Assembly: GCA_964409485.1 (NCBI GenBank)
Contig: CAYPDM010000042.1
Span: forward strand, 1-13,716
Source: JAFGPF01 sp964409485
Lineage (GTDB): Bacteria > Chloroflexota > Dehalococcoidia > Dehalococcoidales > RBG-16-60-22
Direction of reading: 5' to 3'
Length of the DNA stretch: 13,716 bases
A program made the translations under genes and the position numbers. This document shows, in pieces, positions 1 to 6,734 of the stretch (its first letter is position 1; each line of letters starts with the position of its first letter). A model generated the notes under the pieces. The model saw only the letters and a program-made list of their open reading frames with translations, was not told the origin of the DNA and made no database searches.

Positions 1-448
1 TGCGCACCAGTCCGGCGTCCGCCGCCATGGCGGCGATTTCCAGGGCTACCTTGGTGCCCTGCCCGAATGTCCGCAGCGTCATGGCGATAACATCGCCGAT
101 AACCGGCTGCGGGGGTGGGGGACCGTCTCCCCGGCCCAGCGCGCGGTGTACACCGCCGAAGGCATGGGTGGTGGTAAGTATAATACCACCCTTGTCCTCG
201 AAAATTTTACGGTTCTCGTCGGTAAATTCCTGGGAGTTGGGCTCGCGGAATCCGGCGACGTGAGTCACGGCGATTACCTTATAGCCCTTGAATATATCCA
301 CGGTCTTAACGGCCGTATTGCCGATGGTTGAGGCTACTACGATTGTTTTAATGCCCAGTTCGTCTCCGCGGGCTCTGGCCAGGGCGAGTGTTTTATCGGT
401 ATTCTCATCGCCGCCGGGTTTATCGAAATAAGTTGTCTTGGTTTCCAT
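1..448 (-). CDS. Pyruvate kinase alpha/beta-domain protein (stand-alone, partial)
   Basis: The reading frame opens with ATG at 448 (minus strand) and stays open for 149 codons to the left edge, so the C-terminus is missing. The protein begins METKTTYFDKPG and contains GIKTIVVASTIGNTA (about residues 32-46), VIAVTHVAGFREPN (58-71) and the HAFGGVHRAL segment (95-104). These fit the family in which the C-terminal allosteric domain of pyruvate kinase (PK_C fold) occurs alone, without the catalytic barrel. No biochemical role is established for such proteins. By fold, a small-molecule or nucleotide-binding regulatory role is possible, but that is inference. A strong Shine-Dalgarno (AGGAAGGAG) lies just upstream, in the 16-base gap after the lipoprotein stop, so the two genes are probably co-transcribed. 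A proline run near residues 110-113 looks like a surface loop. The family call is fairly secure; the function is unknown. Confidence 0.8.
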   Translation of the reverse strand, partial: METKTTYFDKPGGDENTDKTLALARARGDELGIKTIVVASTIGNTAVKTVDIFKGYKVIAVTHVAGFREPNSQEFTDENRKIFEDKGGIILTTTHAFGGVHRALGRGDGPPPPQPVIGDVIAMTLRTFGQGTKVALEIAAMAADAGLVR

Positions 449-464
449 TTTTCTCCTTCCTCAA

Positions 465-1109
465 CTAGTCGATAGTTATAGAACACAGCACTTTTTCCAG
501 TATCGTTTCGTCAATGGTATCTGTCAGCGTGCCAGTGAGGTAATACCATATCCCGTTGCTTTCCCAGCCGTAGGCGACTCCCCCGTTCGTCTCCGGTGCA
601 TCGGGTTCGGGGGGTATCCGTTCTCTTTCTACCGTCCGGCCGCATATCTCAACGGGTTCGCCGAGTCCCTCATTGAACTTATGAGTGGACTGTAAAAACG
701 TGAGAGCGGGCATTCTTTCGCCTTCCGGGGCGTAAAGAAGGGTTACGTCTATCCATTCGAATTTAGGTTCCATACCCGCGCTGCGTAGTCCGGCCTGGTG
801 GTCATTTACCATGTACTTACTCACGGGGTGCAGGGATTCCGGGATGAAACCGGGAGTCACTACCTTGAAACCGGCGAGCATTGACGCAGCCTCCGTCGAG
901 TCTACGCTGGCGGCTCCCCTTTCTTCCCATAACATTATCTCGTCTTCCGTCCACCCCAGAGCGGAGTAGTCCGCCTCGTTCGGAACCGGGGCTTCCGGCG
1001 TCACGTCAACTGGCTCTGTCTCCCCCTGTTTTGTGGAGTTACAGGCGGTCAGAGTCAGTAACAGTATTATCAGGCAGGTAGGAAACAGGTATAATATTTT
1101 TCTTTTCAT
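465..1109 (-). CDS. Predicted lipoprotein of unknown function
   Basis: This 214-residue protein has a classic lipoprotein signal: basic MKRK, a hydrophobic stretch (residues 5-21), and the lipobox LTAC with the lipidated cysteine at position 23. It should therefore be exported and anchored to the outer face of the membrane. After the anchor comes an acidic, proline-rich linker (about 28-45), then a globular domain that ends in a pattern of the type GIWYYLTGTLTDTIDETILEKVL, resembling the C-terminal part of DUF4367-like extracytoplasmic domains. That resemblance is from memory and weak. Two cysteines in the domain (ICGRTV and VLCSI) could form a disulfide. GGAAGGAG lies about 10 bases upstream of the ATG, supporting the start. 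It is the first gene of a two-gene minus-strand unit with the pyruvate kinase-domain gene. I do not recognise a specific function. Confidence 0.75.
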   Translation of the reverse strand: MKRKILYLFPTCLIILLLTLTACNSTKQGETEPVDVTPEAPVPNEADYSALGWTEDEIMLWEERGAASVDSTEAASMLAGFKVVTPGFIPESLHPVSKYMVNDHQAGLRSAGMEPKFEWIDVTLLYAPEGERMPALTFLQSTHKFNEGLGEPVEICGRTVERERIPPEPDAPETNGGVAYGWESNGIWYYLTGTLTDTIDETILEKVLCSITID

Positions 1110-1174
1110 GTCAATTTAACTCCTTCCGGAATAGCCCGCAGAGTTATGGACTGACCACATGATTTCTCGCTTCG

Positions 1175-1204
1175 AGTTTAACACCCGCCAGCCGTGTGTT
1201 TCAA
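1175..1204 (-). promoter_or_regulatory. Candidate sigma-70-type promoter for the lipoprotein operon
   Basis: On the minus strand, TTGAAA (1199-1204) and TAAACT (1175-1180) are separated by 18 bases. This gives a transcription start near 1168 and a leader of about 59 bases before the lipoprotein ATG. The -35 matches consensus at five of six positions and the -10 at four. It is the best candidate I found in the divergent region, but it is a visual call only. Confidence 0.35.
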
Positions 1205-1227
1205 GCCTGACTGTGACGAGAATGCAA

Positions 1228-1256
1228 TTGCCTGCCGGTGCCCGGTGTGATATAGT
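1228..1256 (+). promoter_or_regulatory. Promoter of the arg operon, extended -10, predicted leaderless transcript
   Basis: TTGCCT (1228-1233) is followed after exactly 17 bases by TATAGT (1251-1256), which is preceded by TG at 1248-1249 (extended -10 pattern). The argJ ATG lies at 1265, 8 bases after the -10, so transcription is expected to start at or next to the start codon. No Shine-Dalgarno sequence precedes argJ. The spacer carries the direct repeat CCGGTG (1235-1240 and 1242-1247), and the -35 overlaps the palindrome GCAATTGC (1224-1231). Either could bind a regulator, but this is unproven. Confidence 0.55.
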
Positions 1257-1264
1257 TTGAATAA

Positions 1265-2464
1265 ATGAAAAATAAGTCCGATTTTATACCTTCCGGCGGG
1301 ATAACCTCGCCCGGGGGTTTTTTAGCCGGCGCCGCCAGCGCCGGTATCAAGTATAAAAACCATCCCGACCTCGGTATACTTTTTTCCGAAACTGCCTGCG
1401 CGGCGGCGGCCGTTTTCAGCACAAATAAAATCAAGGCGGCGCCGGTTATCCTCTCGGAAAAGCGGTTGCAGGACGGCAAAGCCAGGGCTGTGGTGATAAA
1501 CAGCGGCTGTGCCAACTCCTGCACCGGCGGGAGGGGCATGAAAGATGCCGTGGCAATGGCGGAAATGACCGCCGAACACGTCGGGGTGGCGGCGGATGAT
1601 GTCCTGGTGGCCAGCACCGGCGTCATCGGCACGATGCTGCCGATGGATAGTATCGGGGACGGCATCGCGGAGATAAAGCTTACCACCGAAGGCGGTCACG
1701 AGCTGGCCAGGGCGATAATGACCACGGATACCGTGCCTAAAGAGGTGGCTGTCAGGGCGGATGGTTTTACCATCGGCGGGATGGCTAAGGGTTCCGGGAT
1801 GATTCATCCCAACCTGGCCACCATGCTCTGTTTCCTGACGACCGATGCTAATGTGGAAGCCGGCTTCCTGAAGGAAGCCCTGAAAGAAGCCGTGGACACT
1901 TCTTTAAACATGGTCTCCATAGATGGGGACGACAGCACCAACGACATGGTGCTCATCATGGCTAACGGGAAGGCGGGAGGCGAGTCGGTCATTGCGGGGA
2001 GTCGGCAGGCGGAGGTGTTTCAGGAGGCGTTGAATAAGGCCTGTATCCAGCTGGCCAGGGCGCTTGCCCGCGACGGCGAAGGCGCTACCAGGCTCATCGA
2101 GGTGAACGTAAAGGGGGCGGCCAGCCTGGCCGATGCCAGATTGGCGGCACGTACGATTGTCGGTTCGTCGCTGGTGAAGGCGGCGGTACACGGCAGCGAC
2201 CCCAACTGGGGAAGAATTATAGCGGCGGCGGGACGGAGCGGAGCGGAACTGGAAGAAAGCAAGCTTTATCTTGAAATAGGCGGTATCTGCCTGGTAAAGG
2301 GCGGGGCGCCGGTATCCTATAATAAAGAGAAAGTGGTGAAACACCTGGACGGAGATGAAGTGAATATAGTGCTGAATCTCAACATGGGGAACGCCGGGGC
2401 TATGGCCTGGGGTTGTGACCTTTCCGAGGAATATGTCACTATTAATAGCGAATACACCACCTGA
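1265..2464 (+). CDS. argJ: Bifunctional ornithine acetyltransferase / N-acetylglutamate synthase ArgJ
   Basis: ArgJ moves the acetyl group from N-acetylornithine to glutamate, releasing ornithine and regenerating N-acetylglutamate. Bifunctional forms also use acetyl-CoA to make N-acetylglutamate. The 399 residues match the usual family length. The precursor cuts itself into alpha and beta chains before a threonine in the motif KGSGMIHPNLATMLCF; here the break should fall between Ala185 and Thr186, Thr186 becoming the N-terminal nucleophile. The oxyanion-hole Thr-Gly pair is visible in VASTGVIG (Thr118-Gly119). The SIDGDDSTNDM segment and the C-terminal YVTINSEYTT are also typical. Whether this copy is mono- or bifunctional cannot be read from sequence. 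The start is the only sensible ATG, and it lies directly after a promoter with no ribosome binding site. argB follows after 22 bases. Confidence 0.96.
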   Translation: MKNKSDFIPSGGITSPGGFLAGAASAGIKYKNHPDLGILFSETACAAAAVFSTNKIKAAPVILSEKRLQDGKARAVVINSGCANSCTGGRGMKDAVAMAEMTAEHVGVAADDVLVASTGVIGTMLPMDSIGDGIAEIKLTTEGGHELARAIMTTDTVPKEVAVRADGFTIGGMAKGSGMIHPNLATMLCFLTTDANVEAGFLKEALKEAVDTSLNMVSIDGDDSTNDMVLIMANGKAGGESVIAGSRQAEVFQEALNKACIQLARALARDGEGATRLIEVNVKGAASLADARLAARTIVGSSLVKAAVHGSDPNWGRIIAAAGRSGAELEESKLYLEIGGICLVKGGAPVSYNKEKVVKHLDGDEVNIVLNLNMGNAGAMAWGCDLSEEYVTINSEYTT

Positions 2465-2486
2465 TATTAATAAGGGTTGGAAGTAG

Positions 2487-3269
2487 ATGAAAGACATAAC
2501 GGTAATAAAAATTGGCGGTTCAACCTTCAAGAGCCGTGACACCACCATCGAGGATATCGTGGCCCTGCAGAAAAAGGGCGAAGCGATGGTGGTGGTGCAC
2601 GGGGGAGGCAGTACCGTCACCGACTGGCTGAAGCGACTGGGCATTGAGACGAAGTTCGTGCGCGGGGAGCGCGTTACCGATTTGCCCACGCTGGAAGTGG
2701 CTGCCGCGGTGCTGGCCGGGCTGGCCAACAAGGAAATCACGGCAGCAATCAATGTCAGGGGTGGGCGAGCGGTCGGCATCAGCGGCGTAGACGGCGCCCT
2801 CATGGAGAGCAAGGCGAAAAGCCGGGAAATGGGATACGTGGGAGAGGTGGTAAAGGTTAATACGAACATCCTGGAAACGCTGCTTGAAGCCGGCTTTGCA
2901 CCCGTCGTTTCTCCCATCAGCCTGTACTCGATTGATAGACCCGGCAATGCCCCGTCGATAATTAACGTAAACGGCGACCCCGCCGCCGGCGACCTGGCGG
3001 AGGCCCTGGGGGCAAAGCGTCTCGTTTTCCTGACGGATGTCGGCGGTATTACCGATGCCTCCGGTACCGTGCTATCCAGAATATCGGCGGGCGAGGCGGA
3101 GGCGCTTATAGCTTCCGGGGTGGTTTCCGGGGGCATGATTCCCAAGATAAATGCCTGTCTGAAGGCTTTAAATAAAGGCTCGATTACGCGTATAATAGAC
3201 GGTAGAAAGCCTCACGCCCTGCTTAAAGAATTCGACGGGCGGGACGGCGGCACGACGATATATAAATAA
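2487..3269 (+). CDS. argB: N-acetylglutamate kinase ArgB lacking the N-terminal regulatory helix
   Basis: This kinase phosphorylates the gamma-carboxylate of N-acetylglutamate with ATP. Amino-acid-kinase family landmarks are all present: KIGGS (8-12, Lys8), HGGG (38-41), GERVTD (60-65, substrate Arg62), NVNGDPAAGDLA (160-171, Asp164) and GGMIPK (215-220, Lys220). At 260 residues it is as short as the arginine-insensitive Escherichia coli enzyme. It starts directly at the first beta strand and so lacks the N-terminal helix that builds the arginine-inhibited hexamer in other bacteria. An in-frame TAG immediately before the ATG (2484-2486) rules out a longer start. The C-terminal segment IIDGRKPHALLKE nevertheless resembles the arginine-sensitive clade. 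The RVTD motif argues for ArgB rather than the lysine-pathway relative LysZ. AAGGG/GGAAG upstream serve as the ribosome binding site. Confidence 0.95.
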   Translation: MKDITVIKIGGSTFKSRDTTIEDIVALQKKGEAMVVVHGGGSTVTDWLKRLGIETKFVRGERVTDLPTLEVAAAVLAGLANKEITAAINVRGGRAVGISGVDGALMESKAKSREMGYVGEVVKVNTNILETLLEAGFAPVVSPISLYSIDRPGNAPSIINVNGDPAAGDLAEALGAKRLVFLTDVGGITDASGTVLSRISAGEAEALIASGVVSGGMIPKINACLKALNKGSITRIIDGRKPHALLKEFDGRDGGTTIYK

Positions 3270-3282
3270 AAAGTGGAGCTTA

Positions 3283-3302
3283 AGAGGGGGTGAAACTCCT
3301 CT
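3283..3302 (+). other. Hairpin in the argB-argD intergenic gap
   Basis: In the 72-base gap between argB and argD, AGAGGGG (3283-3289) can pair with CTCCTCT (3296-3302) around the six-base loop GTGAAA, giving seven pairs including one G-U. A competing pairing exists between GGTGA (3289-3293) and TCACC (3314-3318), so the two folds exclude each other. No U-tract follows, so it is not a classical terminator. It might influence mRNA processing or argD translation, or it might be incidental. Confidence 0.3.
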
Positions 3303-3341
3303 CCTGAAAAACCTCACCTTAATCCAAGATAAGGAAATAAA

Positions 3342-4529
3342 ATGACTGACTGGCAAGAACTGGAAAGTAAATACTACATGCAGACGATAGTGCGTGTCCC
3401 GGTAACCCTGGTAAGGGGAGAAGGGGCGCACGTCTGGGATGATAAGGGCAAAGAGTACCTGGACTTTGTCAACGGACTGGCGGTTAACTGCCTGGGGCAC
3501 TGCCATCCGGTGGTTGTCGAAGCCGTCGCCGAGCAGGCGCGTACCCTTATACAGGCATCAAACTGGTATTATACCGTCCCGCAGATTCGACTGGCCCAAA
3601 TGCTCGCGGAGAACAGCTGCCTTGACAGGGCCTTCATCTGCAATAGCGGTCTGGAGGCCAACGAGGGCGCCGTCAAGCTGGCAAGACGCTACGGACATCT
3701 CAAGCTGAAAGGCGCCTACGAGGTCATTACGACCATGGGGTCGTTCCACGGTCGTTCTCTGGCCATGACGGCGGCCAGCGGCCACCCCGGCATGCATAAA
3801 CCTTACGTTCCGCTGCCGGAGGGATTTATCAACGTGGCCAATAACGATATCGAAGCGATAAAGTCGGCCACCACGGAGAAGACCTGCGCCGTAATGCTGG
3901 AGCCGGTGCAGGGGGAGGGCGGCGTTAATCTCCCCGATGAAGATTACCTTAAAAAGGTGAGGGAGTGGTGCGACCGCCAGGGTATTCTGCTGATACTGGA
4001 TGAGATTCAGACGGGGATAGGCCGACTCGGGGCGTTGTTCGGATATGAACTGTACGGCGTAGAGCCGGATATAATGACTCTGGCAAAGGGGCTGGGTGGG
4101 GGTATACCCATCGGGGCGTTACTCGCCAAGGAGAGCGCCTCCGTTTTCGCGCCCGGCGACCACAATTCAACCTTCGGCGGTAATCCGGTTACCAGCGCCG
4201 CCGCCTGCGCCGTACTGAAATACGTTATCGATAACGATATCCCCGGTAACGTGAAAAAAGTGGGGCAATACCTCATGGAGTTGCTGGAAGGGCTGAAGAA
4301 AAAGCACTCCTTCATCACCGAAGTTCGCGGGCGCGGATTACTGGTGGCCGTAGAATTCGATGATGACATAGCTCAAGACGTGCTGCTGGCCTGCCTTGAA
4401 AAAGGGCTGCTGGTAAACAAGCTGAAACCCGGGGCTATCCGCCTGATACCCCCGCTGATTATCGGCAATAAAGAAGTCGAACAGGCTATCGCCATAATGG
4501 ATGAAGTATTTTCTGGAATTGTAAGGTAA
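3342..4529 (+). CDS. argD: Acetylornithine aminotransferase ArgD
   Basis: A pyridoxal-phosphate class III aminotransferase that converts N-acetylglutamate semialdehyde and glutamate to N-acetylornithine and 2-oxoglutarate in the cytoplasm. The 395 residues are the usual length. Visible landmarks are CNSGLEANEGAVKLAR (100-115, phosphate-binding loop region), SFHGRS (134-139), EPVQGEGG (187-194), LDEIQTGIGR (219-228, Asp220 contacting the cofactor ring nitrogen), LAKGLGGGIPIGA (247-259, with Lys249 as the Schiff-base lysine) and STFGGNP (276-282). Close relatives act on succinylornithine, ornithine or LysW-linked lysine precursors. Placement right after argJ and argB supports the acetylornithine role. 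AAGGA sits 7 to 8 bases before the ATG. It is separated from argB by an unusually long gap for this cluster (72 bases), which holds a hairpin. Confidence 0.94.
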   Translation: MTDWQELESKYYMQTIVRVPVTLVRGEGAHVWDDKGKEYLDFVNGLAVNCLGHCHPVVVEAVAEQARTLIQASNWYYTVPQIRLAQMLAENSCLDRAFICNSGLEANEGAVKLARRYGHLKLKGAYEVITTMGSFHGRSLAMTAASGHPGMHKPYVPLPEGFINVANNDIEAIKSATTEKTCAVMLEPVQGEGGVNLPDEDYLKKVREWCDRQGILLILDEIQTGIGRLGALFGYELYGVEPDIMTLAKGLGGGIPIGALLAKESASVFAPGDHNSTFGGNPVTSAAACAVLKYVIDNDIPGNVKKVGQYLMELLEGLKKKHSFITEVRGRGLLVAVEFDDDIAQDVLLACLEKGLLVNKLKPGAIRLIPPLIIGNKEVEQAIAIMDEVFSGIVR

Positions 4530-4533
4530 ATAT

Positions 4534-4542
4534 TGCTAGAAT
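4534..4542 (+). promoter_or_regulatory. Candidate extended -10 promoter before the hydrolase gene
   Basis: TGC followed by TAGAAT (4537-4542) matches the extended -10 pattern just after the argD stop. No convincing -35 is visible at 17 bases. A start near 4549 would give a leader of about 11 bases for the gene at 4561. The upstream Shine-Dalgarno is weak at best (AGAGAG). This would allow the hydrolase, and perhaps argG and argH, to be transcribed apart from argJBD. Confidence 0.3.
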
Positions 4543-4560
4543 TAGGTCAGAGAGACGGCT

Positions 4561-5460
4561 ATGTTAAGAAAAATCGGCAGCCTGGGGATTGTGGCGATAC
4601 TGGTGATATTGCCACTAATTTCTATCGTTTGGCTGACAGTATTTAATTCAGAGGTAGGAATGGCTAAAGATATCGGGATACAGGAACCGCCCCTATCCGA
4701 ATGTGATTACTCTTCCGTGCCGCAAACGGTAATCGACGATGCCGTTGAGCTTGCCGGCGAGTTGATAGGGGAGAATATACAGGATTTCGTAGACCAGCTG
4801 CTGGCGATGTACACGGAGGTCAAAGACCTGGATGTAGTTATTGTCTTTAATTCAGGGGGCTGGGGGTGGAATCTGACGAATGAAACTCCCGGCTGGGCCA
4901 GTATTCTCAATGGGATAGAATCACAGCTAGCGAGCCAGGGATATGATTCCGAGGTATTGAACTACCGGCGGACCGGCAGCGGAATGACGGGCTGTCTCAA
5001 TGAGTTTTACGAAGCGGCTACCCGCTATCCGCACAAGGCCCAGGACCTTGCCTGGAGAGTCGAGTTTCTCACTGACCATCTTCCCAACTTGAGGGTGATT
5101 GTCGCCGGTGAGAGCACCGGAACGGTAATTACCGATAAGACCATGATAATTTTAAAAGATAAGCAGCAGGTCTACAGCATCCAGACGGGCACACCTTTCT
5201 GGCATAAGCCTTCGGCTCTGAACAGGACGTTGCTGATGAACAGTAACGGGAGAGGTATAGATACTTTCAGCTACGGCAATATCCCCGCCATGATATGGGC
5301 TACCGTCAAGGGATGGTTCGGTTTGTCATCGCCGGATGATAATCCGGGTAATATATTGAGCTGGTTGAAGGCGCCCGGGCATGACTACTCGTGGCAGTAC
5401 CCCGGTGTCTGTTCCGAGGTTGAGAGATTCCTGAACGAAAATTTCGGTGAAAAAGAATAA
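4561..5460 (+). CDS. Membrane-anchored alpha/beta-hydrolase-like protein inside the arg cluster
   Basis: I do not recognise a named family. The 299-residue protein has one hydrophobic N-terminal helix (about residues 5-27) with no lipobox, so it is either a signal peptide or a membrane anchor, placing the rest outside the cytoplasm. The domain begins with DLDVVIVFNSGGWGWN (89-104), which resembles the first core strand and oxyanion region of alpha/beta hydrolases. It carries VIVAGESTGTVI (179-190), a G-x-S-x-G nucleophile elbow with Ser185, and ends with APGHDYSWQY, where His274 is a good catalytic histidine candidate. The acid could be Asp259 or Asp260. It could be an esterase, lipase or peptidase-like enzyme; the substrate is unknown. 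It lies 31 bases after argD and 25 before argG, in the place often held by argF, but shows no resemblance to ornithine carbamoyltransferase. Confidence 0.7.
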   Translation: MLRKIGSLGIVAILVILPLISIVWLTVFNSEVGMAKDIGIQEPPLSECDYSSVPQTVIDDAVELAGELIGENIQDFVDQLLAMYTEVKDLDVVIVFNSGGWGWNLTNETPGWASILNGIESQLASQGYDSEVLNYRRTGSGMTGCLNEFYEAATRYPHKAQDLAWRVEFLTDHLPNLRVIVAGESTGTVITDKTMIILKDKQQVYSIQTGTPFWHKPSALNRTLLMNSNGRGIDTFSYGNIPAMIWATVKGWFGLSSPDDNPGNILSWLKAPGHDYSWQYPGVCSEVERFLNENFGEKE

Positions 5461-5485
5461 CAGCATTTATTGAGGGAGGGATGGA

Positions 5486-6730
5486 GTGACGGACAAGGTA
5501 GTACTGGCATACAGCGGCGGCGTGGATACCTCGGTAGCCGTCAAGTGGCTGCACGAGAAATACAACCTGGATGTTATCGCCGTAACCATAGATGTCGGCA
5601 ATGAAAAGGACTTTTCAGCCGTCCGGGATAAGGCGCTCAAGGTCGGCGCCGTCAAGGCGCTGGTTATCGACGGCAAAGAGCTGCTGGTAAAATATTTCCT
5701 CTTCCCGGCTTTACAGGCCAACGCCCTCTACGAAGGGCAATATCCCCTGGCTACGGCCCTGTCGCGACCTCTCATGGCCAAGCTGCTGGTGGACACGGCG
5801 GCAGCCGAAGGGGCGGTGGCGATAGCCCACGGCTGCACCGGCAAGGGCAACGACCAGGTAAGGTTCGAGGTGGGCATTAATGCCCTGGCCCCGGACATGA
5901 AGATACTGGCCCCCGCCCGGGAATGGGGGATGACGCGTGAAGAAACAATCGCCTATGCCAAAGAGCATGGCATACCCGTGCCGATAACCGCCGAAAGCCC
6001 GTACTCAATCGACGAATGTATATGGGGACGGGCAATCGAATGCGGCGTCCTCGAGGATGCCTGGGTGGAACCGCCGGTAGATGTATACAAGTGGACCAGT
6101 TCCCCGCAGGAAGCCCCGGACGAGCCGCAGTATATAGAAATCGGGTTCGAAAAGGGTATCCCGGTGACTATCGACGGTAAGGAAATGGGCGGGCTCGACC
6201 TGATTAACGAGATGAATGAAATCGCCGGACGGCACGGCGTGGGCAGAATAGACCACATCGAGAACCGGGTCGTCGGCATAAAATCGCGGGAAATTTACGA
6301 AGCTCCGGCGGCAATCGTCCTCATCCGGGCCCACCAGGCGCTGGAAGCCATGACGATGTCCAAAGACCAGCTGCGCTTCAAGGAGAAGGTGGCCGTGGAA
6401 ATGGCCGACCTTATCTATGACGGCCTGTGGTTCAGCCAGCTGAACCGCGACCTGTCTTCTTATATAATCAGTTCCCAGCGTTACGTTACCGGCACGGTCA
6501 GGATGAAGCTGTTCAAAGGTTCGGCGACCGTGATGGGGCGGAAATCTCCGTGGTCGCTTTACAATCTGGCGCTGGCCACCTATGATAAGGGCGACGAGTT
6601 CGACCAGAAAGCCGCCGAAGGCTTTATACATATCTGGGGTCTGCCGGTCAAAACGCAGGCGCAGATACAGCTCCTGGGGGATAAGGAGTGGCCCTTAAGC
6701 ATCATGGGGCCCGCCGCGCCGGAGGAATAG
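5486..6730 (+). CDS. argG: Argininosuccinate synthase ArgG
   Basis: ArgG joins citrulline and aspartate using ATP, giving argininosuccinate, AMP and pyrophosphate. The 414-residue protein has the N-type ATP pyrophosphatase loop LAYSGGVDTS (7-16) at its start. Further hallmarks are EGQYPLATALSRPL, AHGCTGKGNDQVRFE, SPYSIDECIWGRAIECG and KSREIYEAP. Length and motifs fit the widespread type rather than the longer Escherichia coli type. The start is GTG at 5486, supported by the GGGAGGG run 6 to 12 bases upstream. The ATG at 5481 is out of frame. Five bases after its TAG stop comes argH, so the two are translated from one message. Citrulline would come from ArgF, which is not encoded in this window. 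Confidence 0.96.
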   Translation: MTDKVVLAYSGGVDTSVAVKWLHEKYNLDVIAVTIDVGNEKDFSAVRDKALKVGAVKALVIDGKELLVKYFLFPALQANALYEGQYPLATALSRPLMAKLLVDTAAAEGAVAIAHGCTGKGNDQVRFEVGINALAPDMKILAPAREWGMTREETIAYAKEHGIPVPITAESPYSIDECIWGRAIECGVLEDAWVEPPVDVYKWTSSPQEAPDEPQYIEIGFEKGIPVTIDGKEMGGLDLINEMNEIAGRHGVGRIDHIENRVVGIKSREIYEAPAAIVLIRAHQALEAMTMSKDQLRFKEKVAVEMADLIYDGLWFSQLNRDLSSYIISSQRYVTGTVRMKLFKGSATVMGRKSPWSLYNLALATYDKGDEFDQKAAEGFIHIWGLPVKTQAQIQLLGDKEWPLSIMGPAAPEE

Positions 6731-6734
6731 TAAC

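Noticed and set aside
1257..1275. Possible ArgR box at the argJ start (TTTGAATAAATGAA)
   Set aside because: Only one half-site (TGAATA) resembles the ARG box. The inverted second half is missing, so ArgR control cannot be claimed.
1904..3145. 413-codon open frame on the minus strand across argJ and argB
   Set aside because: It lies antisense to two genes with full canonical motifs, its product is low-complexity and rich in Ser, Pro, Ala and Thr, and it looks like a codon-bias shadow of GC-rich coding DNA.
5481..5483. ATG as an alternative argG start
   Set aside because: It is five bases upstream of the GTG and out of frame with the conserved LAYSGGVDTS motif.
6005..6631. 208-codon open frame on the minus strand inside argG
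   Set aside because: It lies entirely antisense to conserved argG sequence and is a shadow frame.
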